From CAKZNE01 sp002695025 (GTDB lineage Bacteria > Bacteroidota > Bacteroidia > Flavobacteriales > Schleiferiaceae): 64,000 nt of DNA. The stretch covers positions 1 to 64,000 of the forward strand of contig CAJWML010000021.1 of the NCBI GenBank assembly GCA_913043285.1. The letters run 5' to 3'. The translations under genes and the position numbers were made by a program. Shown in pieces: positions 19,007-27,849 of the stretch; position 1 is the stretch's first letter; every line of letters begins with the position of its first letter. Below the pieces are notes generated by a model. That model saw only the letters and a list, made by a program, of their open reading frames with translations, ran no database searches and was not told where the DNA came from.

Positions 19007-19629
19007 TGGAGCGCATACGGCTTCACATAAAAGGCTTATCCTACAGCCAGACCCAATCGGGGGCCTATGCTTTGGTGCTTGGAGAGGAAAATGGCGAAAG
19101 GCGCCTTCCTATCATTATAGGAGGCTTTGAAGCCCAGTCCATTGCCATTGCCCTGGAGAAGGATGTAAATCCTCCCCGCCCCCTTACGCACGATCTGTTC
19201 AAGAATTTTGCCGATAATTTCGGCATCACCTTAAAAGAAGTCATCATCCACAAATTACAGGATGGTGTCTTCTTTTCAGTTTTGGTATGTGAGAAAGACG
19301 GGGAAGAACAGGTATTGGACGCCCGGACTTCGGATGCCGTAGCCCTGGCCATTCGCTTTCAATGCCCGGTGTACACCTATAAGGAAATACTTGAAAAGGC
19401 TGGTGTGATCCTTAAGGAAGGTAACGACACCAGGCCAAAAGCAGAAGAAACGGAAGAAAGAACATCTTCTGCTGAAGTGGAAGAAATAGAGGAAGCAGCA
19501 CCCGCCTCCGAACTGAAAAGTAAAAGCACCAAAGAACTCTATGCCATCCTGGACAAGGCTGTTAAAGATGAAAATTACGAGCTGGCAGCACGGGTACGTG
19601 ATGAGATCGACAAGCGGAGCGCCAATTAA
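19006..19629 (+). CDS. Bifunctional nuclease-family (DUF151) protein with C-terminal UVR motif
   Basis: Residues 1-135 match the BFN/DUF151 fold (GAYALVLGEENGERRLPIIIGGFEAQSIAIAL and LDARTSDAVALAIRF regions). Some members have DNase/RNase activity, but the role in bacteria is unclear. A Glu-rich linker (about 145-170) leads to a UVR-like helix pair (STKELYAILDKAVKDENYEL, then AARVRDEI), the UvrB/UvrC contact motif. Its 207 residues and domain order are common in Bacteroidetes. The start overlaps the etfA stop by one base. Confidence 0.87.
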   Translation: MERIRLHIKGLSYSQTQSGAYALVLGEENGERRLPIIIGGFEAQSIAIALEKDVNPPRPLTHDLFKNFADNFGITLKEVIIHKLQDGVFFSVLVCEKDGEEQVLDARTSDAVALAIRFQCPVYTYKEILEKAGVILKEGNDTRPKAEETEERTSSAEVEEIEEAAPASELKSKSTKELYAILDKAVKDENYELAARVRDEIDKRSAN

Positions 19630-19680
19630 ACCCCTCTGAATCCTAAACCTTAAATTCGCAGCTTTCGAGCTTAAAAAAAT

Positions 19681-21393
19681 ATGGCTGTGCGTTTACTCCT
19701 GAGTTTTATTTTTTCCATACTGCTGGTCAGCAACAGCTTCGGGCAGGAAGCATTGAAATACCGCTGGGCATTCCAAAGCATTGAGAATATTCAGGGTGAA
19801 TCACTCCTCAACATTGACAGTGCAGATTACTTTGACCTTAGCAATGACAGTGTTTTTGCATACTCCCTGGTAGCTAAGGATAGCTTAATAGCGCAAGGCT
19901 CCTGGGTGTTCCGTAACGACTCTCTGATCTTTAACTATACCGCTCCGGCTGACACCCTTCGCGGCTATGCCGTTACGGTTTTGAATGACAGCACGCTGGT
20001 CATCAATGAAGGCAACGTCAATTATACGTTTCACAGAGATCCACTCTCCTCATCGGTAGCTGCCCTGCCTTTGAACTATGACTTCAGTAAAGGAGATATA
20101 ACCCTGGCTGCTGTTTTACGTGGCATGCTGGGACTTTTAATATTGATCGCCATAGGCTTTCTTCTGTCTTCCAAGCGCAGGAAAATAAACTGGCCCCTTA
20201 TCGTTAAAGGCCTTATCATCCAGATCATATTTGCCCTGGGCATCCTAAAAGTTTCGTTTGTAAGAGCCTCTTTTGATTGGCTGAGCAGCAAATTTGTTAT
20301 CCTTCTCAACTTTACCCGGGATGGTTCGGAATTCCTCTTTGGAAGTCTTATCTCTGACACCTCTTCACTGGGTTACATCTTCGCTTTCCAGGTGCTGCCC
20401 ACCGTCATATTCTTTTCTGCCTTAACCAGCTTGTTGTTCTATTGGGGCATCCTTCAAAAGATCGTGTTCGCTTTTGCGTGGGTTATGAAACGCACCATGA
20501 AACTGAGTGGAGCCGAAAGCCTTTCTGCAGCCGGAAACATTTTCCTGGGACAGACAGAATCCCCTTTATTGGTCAAACCCTATATCAAGAAAATGACCAA
20601 AAGCGAGTTATTATGCCTGATGAGTGGTGGTATGGCTACCATTGCCGGGGGCGTATTGGCCGCTTATATAGGTTTTTTAGGAGGCGAGGATATTGAACAA
20701 CAGATCTTTTTTGCCAAGCACCTTCTTGCCGCTTCAGTAATGAGTGCACCGGCAGCCGTAGTGGCCGCCAAACTTTTGCTACCTGAAACCGAAAAGGTAA
20801 ACGAAAGCATGCACATTGAAAAGGCCAATATTGGCAGCAATGCTCTGGAAGCCATCACCAACGGAACTACCGAAGGTTTAAAGTTAGCGGTTAACGTGGG
20901 CGCCATGCTTTTGGTTTTCATCGCGTTCATGGCCTTTGCCAACTACCTACTCACCAGCATTATAGGCGATATATTTGGCTTGAACGCCTGGGCAGCACAA
21001 ATCTCCGCTGGCCAATATGACTCTTTTTCGTTCCAGTTTATACTGGGTTATGGCCTTCAGCCTATTACCTGGTTAATGGGAGTGGACTGGCAGGATTCTG
21101 CTTTGGTGGGCCAACTGCTGGGTGAAAAAACCATCCTCAACGAATTTGTGGCCTATGTTTCCCTGGGCGATTTAATGTCGGCCGGAAAATTTGCCTCTGA
21201 AAAATCCATCATCATTGCCACCTACATACTTTGCGGATTCTCAAATTTTGCCAGTATTGGCATCCAGATCGGTGGTATTGGGGCACTGGCACCATCGCGT
21301 AAGGGCGATCTGTCCAAACTAGGCTTTAGGGCACTGATTGCCGGAACGCTGGCCTCCCTGTTCACAGCTGTAATTGTGGGTATGCTCATTTAA
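19681..21393 (+). CDS. Concentrative nucleoside transporter with N-terminal secreted domain
   Basis: Predicted Na+- or H+-coupled nucleoside importer of the CNT/NupC family. A signal peptide ending in NSFGQ and about 120 extracytoplasmic residues come first (beta-rich, with repeated DSLI/DSTLV strands). About eight or more helices follow. The transport core shows GQTESPLLVKPYI, SGGMATIAGGVLAAYIGFLG and the C-terminal CGFSNFASIGIQIGGIGALAP. At 570 residues it is longer than the 400 or so of E. coli NupC because of the front domain. It sits between etfBA-bfn and thyA, which fits nucleotide salvage. Confidence 0.9.
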   Translation: MAVRLLLSFIFSILLVSNSFGQEALKYRWAFQSIENIQGESLLNIDSADYFDLSNDSVFAYSLVAKDSLIAQGSWVFRNDSLIFNYTAPADTLRGYAVTVLNDSTLVINEGNVNYTFHRDPLSSSVAALPLNYDFSKGDITLAAVLRGMLGLLILIAIGFLLSSKRRKINWPLIVKGLIIQIIFALGILKVSFVRASFDWLSSKFVILLNFTRDGSEFLFGSLISDTSSLGYIFAFQVLPTVIFFSALTSLLFYWGILQKIVFAFAWVMKRTMKLSGAESLSAAGNIFLGQTESPLLVKPYIKKMTKSELLCLMSGGMATIAGGVLAAYIGFLGGEDIEQQIFFAKHLLAASVMSAPAAVVAAKLLLPETEKVNESMHIEKANIGSNALEAITNGTTEGLKLAVNVGAMLLVFIAFMAFANYLLTSIIGDIFGLNAWAAQISAGQYDSFSFQFILGYGLQPITWLMGVDWQDSALVGQLLGEKTILNEFVAYVSLGDLMSAGKFASEKSIIIATYILCGFSNFASIGIQIGGIGALAPSRKGDLSKLGFRALIAGTLASLFTAVIVGMLI

Positions 21394-21488
21394 GAACAGT
21401 GTATCAAAGCTCATCTTTTCGCCTTGTTTTGTTGATAGTTTGTGCAGAAATGAGCAGTTAAAACACCGGGGGCTCCTTACCGCTTTTT

Positions 21489-21496
21489 TATCTTTG
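21489..21496 (+). promoter_or_regulatory. -7 element for thyA
   Basis: TATCTTTG matches TAnnTTTG and ends 16 nt before the thyA ATG. The 119-nt gap after the transporter gene supports an independent promoter. No -33 match was seen. Confidence 0.45.
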
Positions 21497-21512
21497 CGTA
21501 TACTTCATTACC

Positions 21513-22418
21513 ATGCAGCAATACCATCAACTACTTCGTCACGTTTTAAAAAATGGCAACTCAAAAGGCGACCGCACCGGAACCGGAACCCTTTCCGTTT
21601 TCGGCTACCAGATGCGTTTTGACCTGCAGGAAGGCTTTCCGCTGCTCACCACCAAAAAGGTGCACCTTAAATCCATTATCCACGAATTACTTTGGTTCCT
21701 CAATGGAGACACCAATATCCGTTACCTCGTTCAAAACGGGGTAAACATCTGGAACGAATGGCCTTATCAGAATTTTTTAAAGGAAAACAGCAAGGAAGAT
21801 GAATTGCCGAAATACTCAACGGCCTGGAAAGAAGAGATGAAGAATTTCGTAAACCGGATTAAGGAAGACAAGGAATTTGCCGCACGCTGGGGTGAATTAG
21901 GCCCCGTGTATGGCCGTCAATGGCGCAACTTTGAAGGTGTGGATCAGATCAGTCAGTTGATTGAGGATATTAAGAGAAACCCCAACTCCCGCAGACTATT
22001 GGTTTCTGCCTGGAATCCGAAGGAAATACCGGTAATGGTCAAGTCCGGATTACCACCTTGCCATACCCTGTTCCAGTTTTACATAGCCGATGGAAAACTC
22101 AGTTGCCAGCTTTACCAGCGTAGTGCCGATATTTTTCTGGGCGTACCCTTCAACATAGCTTCCTACGCACTACTCACCATGATGATTGCCCGGGTTTGCG
22201 GATTGGAATACGGGGACTTTGTACATACCATGGGTGATGCCCACGTTTATATGAACCATATGGATCAGGTACAGGAACAACTGAGCCGTGACTTCCGCCC
22301 ACTCCCGGAAATGAAGATCAACCCGGATGTAAAGGATCTTTTCGGTTTCCGATACGAGGATTTTGAATTGCTGGATTACAACCCACACCCTCCGATTAAA
22401 GCACCTGTTGCCGTTTAA
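21513..22418 (+). CDS. thyA: Thymidylate synthase
   Basis: Converts dUMP and methylene-tetrahydrofolate to dTMP and dihydrofolate. The 301-residue protein has GDRTGTGTLSVFG, the catalytic Cys at 183 in LPPCHTLFQFY, and the dUMP-binding QRSADIFLGVPFNIASY. An insert near residues 88-130 (Lys/Glu-rich) makes it longer than E. coli ThyA, as in the Lactobacillus-type enzyme. It is followed after 11 nt by a TonB_C-type gene and then by folA, which recycles the dihydrofolate product. Confidence 0.97.
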   Translation: MQQYHQLLRHVLKNGNSKGDRTGTGTLSVFGYQMRFDLQEGFPLLTTKKVHLKSIIHELLWFLNGDTNIRYLVQNGVNIWNEWPYQNFLKENSKEDELPKYSTAWKEEMKNFVNRIKEDKEFAARWGELGPVYGRQWRNFEGVDQISQLIEDIKRNPNSRRLLVSAWNPKEIPVMVKSGLPPCHTLFQFYIADGKLSCQLYQRSADIFLGVPFNIASYALLTMMIARVCGLEYGDFVHTMGDAHVYMNHMDQVQEQLSRDFRPLPEMKINPDVKDLFGFRYEDFELLDYNPHPPIKAPVAV

Positions 22419-22429
22419 TACAGATAATT

Positions 22430-23761
22430 TTGAAGTTTTTCCTTAACCTCTGCCTCCTTCTTGCCCTCCATTCTTTTGCCTTTGGGCAAGATCGTTTCCC
22501 GATATTTAAAGAATGTGAAGGTCTATCTGATATAGCTGCGTTGAAACAATGCTATGAGAAAAAACTGGATGAATTTAAGAGCTCTGTTTTTCAGAAAGTA
22601 GTGAAAAAGCAATCTCTTTATATTGAAGACTATGTAACGGTGAGGTTCTCTTTTGACGAGAAAAAAAACTTCTCCTTAGTAGGCGTAATGGGAAATTCAG
22701 CATTCCTCAGAAATATCTGTACAGAAGAAACGGAGAAAATTGCCCCTAACCTGGTACCGGGATCTCCTTCCATAGTTTATGAAATTTCCTTTGAGTTTAA
22801 AATACCAAGGGAACTTCGATTTAAAAATCGTAATTCCCAAATTGCTAACCCACCATACCTTTCGCAGGCTTATGAATTTAACGAAAAAGGGAAAAGGGCT
22901 AGCTTTCTCTATCTATTTCAACTAGCTGAACAGGGAATTTTGCAAATGGATTTTAAGGGTGAGATTAATTGTGACTATTTTTTCAAGGATGGTAAAATTG
23001 TGGGCATTGATTATAATATTCCATTTAACAATCCTGAATTAAATGATCAACTATATGAAGTTGTTCTTGACGCCTATAAGGATCAAATCAGTAAAAGGTC
23101 CGTAAAACAAGGGCAGGACTTCAAGTATAATTTTAGATTTAACACTTATAAGGACAGTACGGATCGTTTTAATGGTAATCGGTATTATATAAGCACTCTT
23201 GACCCTATAAGGGATAAATATTTTATTATGAATAAGATAGTGGGATTTGCTAAGGACGTTTATGCTAAAGACCCTATAAAACAGTCGGTTTTCATTAGAG
23301 AATTTATGAAAATCAAAGGTCTTGACTCGGTTAAAAGTTACTATGACCAAGACCGACATATTTCCATGGACAGCCTTTATACATATTTAACTTCTGAGAG
23401 GGTCCAGGAGGTAGACGAGACTCAAATTCCCCCCGTTTTTGCGGGATGCGACCCTGATCAAAATCTTGAGAAGCTTTCCTTGTGCACCCACAATGCTCTC
23501 CAACGATACATAGCTAAAAAATTTGAATTTCCAGAAATGGCTCTACAGATGGGCATTCAAGGAATGGTAACCACTTCCTTTATAATTGACAAGAATGGTT
23601 CTATAACACAAATAGAAATATTAGAAGGCGTTGATCCCATCCTTGATCTTAGTGTCATTCGGCTTTTCTCTGAGATACCAGATTTTGAAAGGCCTGCTAT
23701 GGCTAATGACCAGCCGAAGGAATCGCATTATGTATTTCCCTTAAACCTTCAACTTCAATGA
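22430..23761 (+). CDS. Secreted protein with TonB C-terminal-like domain (probably two copies)
   Basis: A 443-residue protein with signal peptide MKFFLNLCLLLALHSFAFGQ, read from a TTG at 22430. The C-terminal ~105 residues are a TonB_C-like domain: FAGCDPDQNLEKLSLC, FEFPEMALQMGIQGMV, SFIIDKNGSITQIEIL. Just after the signal peptide, FPIFKECEGL and IAALKQCYEKKL repeat the same Cys-spaced opening, suggesting a degenerate first copy. No energising TonB transmembrane helix or Pro-rich linker is present, so it is not a classical TonB. It lies between thyA and folA and overlaps folA by 4 nt. Its base composition looks AT-richer than its neighbours. A TAATTTTG box overlaps the TTG, so the start is uncertain. 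Confidence 0.75.
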   Translation: MKFFLNLCLLLALHSFAFGQDRFPIFKECEGLSDIAALKQCYEKKLDEFKSSVFQKVVKKQSLYIEDYVTVRFSFDEKKNFSLVGVMGNSAFLRNICTEETEKIAPNLVPGSPSIVYEISFEFKIPRELRFKNRNSQIANPPYLSQAYEFNEKGKRASFLYLFQLAEQGILQMDFKGEINCDYFFKDGKIVGIDYNIPFNNPELNDQLYEVVLDAYKDQISKRSVKQGQDFKYNFRFNTYKDSTDRFNGNRYYISTLDPIRDKYFIMNKIVGFAKDVYAKDPIKQSVFIREFMKIKGLDSVKSYYDQDRHISMDSLYTYLTSERVQEVDETQIPPVFAGCDPDQNLEKLSLCTHNALQRYIAKKFEFPEMALQMGIQGMVTTSFIIDKNGSITQIEILEGVDPILDLSVIRLFSEIPDFERPAMANDQPKESHYVFPLNLQLQ

Positions 23762-24252
23762 ACCTCACCCTCATAGCCGCCATGGCACAGAATCGTGTTA
23801 TCGGAAATAACAATGATCTTATCTGGCATCTTCCCCGTGACATGAAACATTTTCGGGAATTAACCACCGGCCACCACGTGATCATGGGACGTAAGACCTT
23901 TGAAAGTATGGACGGACGGCCATTGAAAAACCGGACCAACATTTTGATTACCAGGCAGGAAGATTACCAGGCGGAAGGCTGTATTGTAGTACATAGTCTG
24001 GATGAAGCCCTTGCCAGTATTAAAGATGATGACCAGCCTTTTGTTATCGGGGGAGCTGAAATATACCGCCAGGCCCTGGAAAAAGCCCAAACACTGGAAC
24101 TTACCCTGGTTTACGAAACCTTTGAGGGAGACACCCACTTTCCGGAGCTGCAAACTGATAGCTGGAAAGAACTTAAAAGGGAACATCACACGGCTGATGA
24201 AAAAAATTCATACGCCATGGATTTTGTCACATACGTTCGTTCGGGAAATTGA
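23758..24252 (+). CDS. folA: Dihydrofolate reductase
   Basis: NADPH-dependent reduction of dihydrofolate to tetrahydrofolate. The 164-residue protein has the N-terminal LIAAMAQNRVIGNNNDLIWH loop, the catalytic acid in LPRDMKHF, the NADPH-binding VIMGRKTFESM, and FVIGGAEIYRQAL. The ATG overlaps the stop of the TonB_C-like gene (ATGA), so it is translationally coupled to it. Its TGA (24250-24252) directly abuts the stop of clpX on the opposite strand. Confidence 0.97.
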   Translation: MNLTLIAAMAQNRVIGNNNDLIWHLPRDMKHFRELTTGHHVIMGRKTFESMDGRPLKNRTNILITRQEDYQAEGCIVVHSLDEALASIKDDDQPFVIGGAEIYRQALEKAQTLELTLVYETFEGDTHFPELQTDSWKELKREHHTADEKNSYAMDFVTYVRSGN

Positions 24253-25497
24253 CTACGAAACGGCCTTTAAGGCTTTAAGGGACATCTTTTCCATTTTCTG
24301 AGAAGCATAATCCCGATCTACCGTAAGCGTTTGTTCTTCATCATTACTGGGAAGCTCAAACATGGCATCGGTAAGTATTGTCTCAATGATAGACCTCAAA
24401 CCACGCGCACCCAGTTTGAATTCAATGGCCTTTTGCACCACGTACTTCAAGGCTTCTTCTGAAAAATCAAGCGTAACACCATCCAATTCCAACAGCTTGG
24501 TATACTGCTTCAGAATAGCATTCTTAGGCTTAGTGAGGATTAACTCCAGGGTAGCTTCATCAAGAGGATTGAGATACGTCAGCACCGGCATACGGCCAAT
24601 GAGTTCCGGTATCAGCCCAAAAGTTTTCAGATCCTGCGGGGCTATATAGCGCAGTAGGTTGGAGTTGTTGTAATCCTCACGATCCTTGCTACTATGAAAT
24701 CCTACAGATCGCGTATTGAGGCGCTTGGCAATATGGCGATGAATGCCGTCAAAAGCACCACCGGCAACAAACAATATGTTGGAAGTATCCACTTCAATGA
24801 ACTTCTGATCGGGATGCTTTCGACCACCTTGCGGGGGTACATTTACCTTGGTTCCTTCCAATAGCTTCAAAAGTGCCTGTTGCACACCTTCACCGCTCAC
24901 ATCGCGGGTAATGGAAGGGTTATCACTCTTACGGCTGATCTTATCGATCTCATCGATAAAAATAATTCCGCGTTCCGCAGCTTTAATGTCATAATTGGCT
25001 GCCTGCAAAAGCCTGGTTAATATGCTTTCCACATCCTCCCCTACGTAGCCTGCCTCGGTAAGTACCGTTGCATCCACAATGGTAAAAGGTACATTGAGCA
25101 TACGGGCTATGGTACGGGCCAAAAGCGTTTTACCGGTGCCCGTTTCACCCACCAGTACAATATTGGACTTTTCTATTTCTACTTCCTGGGTAGACGCATT
25201 ACCATTGGTAAGACGTTTGTAGTGGTTGTATACCGCCACAGAGAGTACCTTTTTGGCTTCATCCTGGCCAATAACGTACTGATCCAGGAATTCTTTTATT
25301 TCCCGTGGCTTGATGAGCTGCAAGGACTTGGAGAGTTCCTTGCGCTCCTTCATATCCATCTCTTCCACAACAATACCATGTGCCTGGCGTATACAATGAT
25401 CACAGATATGACCATTAATACCTGCTATCAGCACGTTGGTATCCTTCTTATCTCGCCCGCAAAAGGAGCAACTTAAATTTTCTTTCTTTGAGCTCAT
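24253..25497 (-). CDS. clpX: ATP-dependent Clp protease ATP-binding subunit ClpX
   Basis: AAA+ unfoldase that feeds substrates to ClpP. The N-terminal zinc-binding domain has C10, C13, C32 and C35. The ATPase has Walker A GETGTGKT, Walker B GIIFIDEIDKI, the pore-region GRKHPDQKF (RKH-type loop), sensor and arginine-finger regions, and a C-terminal KLGARGLRSIIE. Its 414 residues are standard. It lies downstream of clpP on the same strand, but a TACTTTTG box close to the start suggests its own promoter. It has no spacer from folA. Confidence 0.98.
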   Translation of the reverse strand: MSSKKENLSCSFCGRDKKDTNVLIAGINGHICDHCIRQAHGIVVEEMDMKERKELSKSLQLIKPREIKEFLDQYVIGQDEAKKVLSVAVYNHYKRLTNGNASTQEVEIEKSNIVLVGETGTGKTLLARTIARMLNVPFTIVDATVLTEAGYVGEDVESILTRLLQAANYDIKAAERGIIFIDEIDKISRKSDNPSITRDVSGEGVQQALLKLLEGTKVNVPPQGGRKHPDQKFIEVDTSNILFVAGGAFDGIHRHIAKRLNTRSVGFHSSKDREDYNNSNLLRYIAPQDLKTFGLIPELIGRMPVLTYLNPLDEATLELILTKPKNAILKQYTKLLELDGVTLDFSEEALKYVVQKAIEFKLGARGLRSIIETILTDAMFELPSNDEEQTLTVDRDYASQKMEKMSLKALKAVS

Positions 25498-25515
25498 TCT
25501 TCACAATCTCAGATA

Positions 25516-25523
25516 CAAAAGTA
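25516..25523 (-). promoter_or_regulatory. -7 element for clpX
   Basis: TACTTTTG on the minus strand, 18 nt before the clpX ATG, fits TAnnTTTG. The -33 position reads TTAA. Confidence 0.45.
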
Positions 25524-25586
25524 TAAAATCCACCTTCGATATTTAATAGATGGATTTTATACCCTAATGGTTGACTTAGTTTATAA

Positions 25587-26261
25587 CTAATCTTTTGCCT
25601 TTTTAGTTTCCAGAACCTCGTCAATCATTCCATATTCTTTTGCTTCGGCTGAACTCATCCAGTAATCACGGTCCGAATCTCTTTCCACTTTTTCAAATGG
25701 CTGACCACTGTGATTGGCAATGATGCGATACAGCTCTTCTTTCATTTTCAATACCTCTTTAACGGCAATCTCCATATCACTAGCCTGACCCTGGGCACCA
25801 CTCATTGGCTGGTGGATCATTACGCGGCTGTGGCGAAGTGCACTCCGCTTACCGTCCGCTCCTGCACAAAGAAGCACGGCTCCCATGGATGCTGCCATAC
25901 CGGTACAGATAGTAGCTACATCCGGATTAACTAACTGCATGGTATCATAAATACCCAAGCCTGCATACACGGAGCCGCCCGGACTGTTCAGGTAGATCTG
26001 GATATCTTTTTTAGAATCCACCGATTCTAAAAACAGGAGTTGCGCCTGCACAATATTAGCCACCTGGTCATTGATGCCTGTTCCCAGAAAAATGATGCGA
26101 TCCATCATTAAACGGGAGAAAACGTCCATCTGCGCCACGTTCAGCTGACGCTCTTCAATAATGTACGGTGTGAGGGAGGAGTCAATATAATTCCCCATGT
26201 GGAGGGAACTCAGGCCATGATGGCCGGTAGCATATTTTTTAAATTCTTTGCCAAAGTCCAT
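25587..26261 (-). CDS. clpP: ATP-dependent Clp protease proteolytic subunit ClpP
   Basis: Serine peptidase subunit that forms the ClpP barrel. The nucleophile Ser is in CTGMAASMGAVLLCAGA, the catalytic His in RHSRVMIHQPMSG and the Asp in ERDSDRDYWMS. The N-terminal propeptide-like stretch (about 25 residues before SSLTPYIIEERQ) is longer than in E. coli, and total length is 224. It lies in the order tig-clpP-clpX on the minus strand, the common bacterial arrangement. A hairpin after tig suggests that clpP is transcribed separately. Confidence 0.97.
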   Translation of the reverse strand: MDFGKEFKKYATGHHGLSSLHMGNYIDSSLTPYIIEERQLNVAQMDVFSRLMMDRIIFLGTGINDQVANIVQAQLLFLESVDSKKDIQIYLNSPGGSVYAGLGIYDTMQLVNPDVATICTGMAASMGAVLLCAGADGKRSALRHSRVMIHQPMSGAQGQASDMEIAVKEVLKMKEELYRIIANHSGQPFEKVERDSDRDYWMSSAEAKEYGMIDEVLETKKAKD

Positions 26262-26290
26262 TATTCGTGATTTTTAGTAAATAAACAAAA

Positions 26291-26316
26291 AATGGCTCGA
26301 CAAGTATCGAGCCATT
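26291..26316 (-). terminator. Terminator of tig
   Basis: AATGGCTCGA and TCGAGCCATT pair around a 6-nt loop. On the minus strand a TTTTTTG tract follows the stem. It separates tig from clpP. Confidence 0.85.
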
Positions 26317-26349
26317 AAGATTAGTATGACAAAAATTCCGAAATACGAT

Positions 26350-27693
26350 TTACTTCTGCAGCTCCTTTAGAAACTCGTCAAAGGTCACTTCCTTTTCCAC
26401 CAGCTTCAGGTTTTCACGGAAGAACTGAGTGAGCTTGGCACTAAAAAGCTGATCCGTAATTCTTTGCACCTCGTCTTTATTTTCCATAACACGACCCGCA
26501 ATGGATTCCAGGTCTGCCTGCTCGGGAGTTTGCCCGTACTGCGCCATCTGGCGTGCCACCAGATTCATAGTATATTGCTTCAGTTCTTCTTCGGTTACTT
26601 CAATGTTATGTTGTTTGATAACCTTGTTCTCCACCAGCTGCCATTTCATGCTGTCTTCCATCTCCGGGTATTGCTCTTCCACCTCTTCTGCTGAAACAGG
26701 TTTTTCCCCGGCAGTCTGCATCCATTTTTTCAGGAATTCAGTGGGAAGATCAAACTTCATTTTCTTCAGCAGGGTTTCTTTTACGTCTTCGTAAAACTTA
26801 CGCTCTCCCTCACCAACAAACATTTGCTCGGCATCTTCTTTCACCTTTTGGCGAAACTCTTCTTCGCTTTTTATGGCATCCTCCCCAAATACTTTATCAA
26901 ACAATTCCTGGTTAAGAGGAGCAGGTTCCAACTTACTGATCTCCACAATGGTCATACTGAAATTATCACCAGCATTGGCCAGTTGTTCAGCATCCACTTT
27001 TAGCACACGGGCCAGATCAGTTTCCTTATCAAAGGTTTTGTTGATGTTCAGAGTAATTGTATCTCCCTTCTTGCTGCCGCTCAGCTCTTTCATTACCTTT
27101 TTCTGGTCTATCGAATCGGTATTGAAAGTTCCGGTGGCTTCAAGTCCGCCTTCTACCACATTGCCTTTATCGTCCAGCTCCCTGAAAGTTCCCTTTACAA
27201 TGGTATTTTCTTCCACCACTTCGGGATAGGACATAGTTCCGAAACGTTTGGCATAGTCTGACACATAGCGGTCAACCATTTTCTTATCTGCTACGATCTT
27301 ATAGATCGGAACTTTGGTTTTATTGTCAAAACTCAGTTCAAAGTCAGGGGTAAGTCCCAACTCAAACTCAAAAGAGAATTCTGTTTGATTGTCCCAATCA
27401 ATATCATCCTGGGCTACGGGTAAAGGATTTCCCAGGATATCAAGTTTCTCATCACGAATATGATCATATACAGCATGCTGAAGAATATGATTCACCTCCT
27501 CTATTAAAACCGCTTTTCCATACTGCTTTTTAATGAGAGATGAAGGCACGTGACCCGGCCTGAAGCCCGGAATAGAAGCACGCTTGCGATAGTCACGCAG
27601 CATTTTATCCACTTTCTCCTGGTAGTCTTCCGGCTTAATGTTTACGGTAAGAACCGCGCTTAAGTCGCTTGTATTTCTGGTAGTTACATTCAT
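26350..27693 (-). CDS. tig: Trigger factor, ribosome-associated chaperone
   Basis: Folds nascent chains at the ribosome exit tunnel. The 447-residue protein has the N-terminal ribosome-binding region with IPGFRPGHVP (the FRK of E. coli reads FRP here). A diverged central FKBP-like domain (about 150-245) contains VKGTFRELDDKGNVVEGG. A long helical C-terminal chaperone domain rich in Glu/Lys follows (about 260-440). The central domain lacks the obvious aromatic prolyl-isomerase signature, as is common in Bacteroidetes. Its -7 box lies 35 nt upstream of the start, and a terminator follows. Confidence 0.94.
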   Translation of the reverse strand: MNVTTRNTSDLSAVLTVNIKPEDYQEKVDKMLRDYRKRASIPGFRPGHVPSSLIKKQYGKAVLIEEVNHILQHAVYDHIRDEKLDILGNPLPVAQDDIDWDNQTEFSFEFELGLTPDFELSFDNKTKVPIYKIVADKKMVDRYVSDYAKRFGTMSYPEVVEENTIVKGTFRELDDKGNVVEGGLEATGTFNTDSIDQKKVMKELSGSKKGDTITLNINKTFDKETDLARVLKVDAEQLANAGDNFSMTIVEISKLEPAPLNQELFDKVFGEDAIKSEEEFRQKVKEDAEQMFVGEGERKFYEDVKETLLKKMKFDLPTEFLKKWMQTAGEKPVSAEEVEEQYPEMEDSMKWQLVENKVIKQHNIEVTEEELKQYTMNLVARQMAQYGQTPEQADLESIAGRVMENKDEVQRITDQLFSAKLTQFFRENLKLVEKEVTFDEFLKELQK

Positions 27694-27728
27694 TACCTTT
27701 GCTTTTTACCCTTAATTTTTTGGGAGCG

Positions 27729-27736
27729 CAAAGGTA
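27729..27736 (-). promoter_or_regulatory. -7 element for tig
   Basis: TACCTTTG on the minus strand fits TAnnTTTG, 35 nt before the tig ATG at 27693. The -33 position (TGGA) is weak. Confidence 0.45.
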
Positions 27737-27849
27737 ATAATATCCCTGACCTTAATCCACCATTTATCCACACTTTTTGCAGTCTGATGAACCTTGTACA
27801 AGGTGATACAGTTTATAAAGCACTCTTTGGGGAACAATCCGATTTGCCT

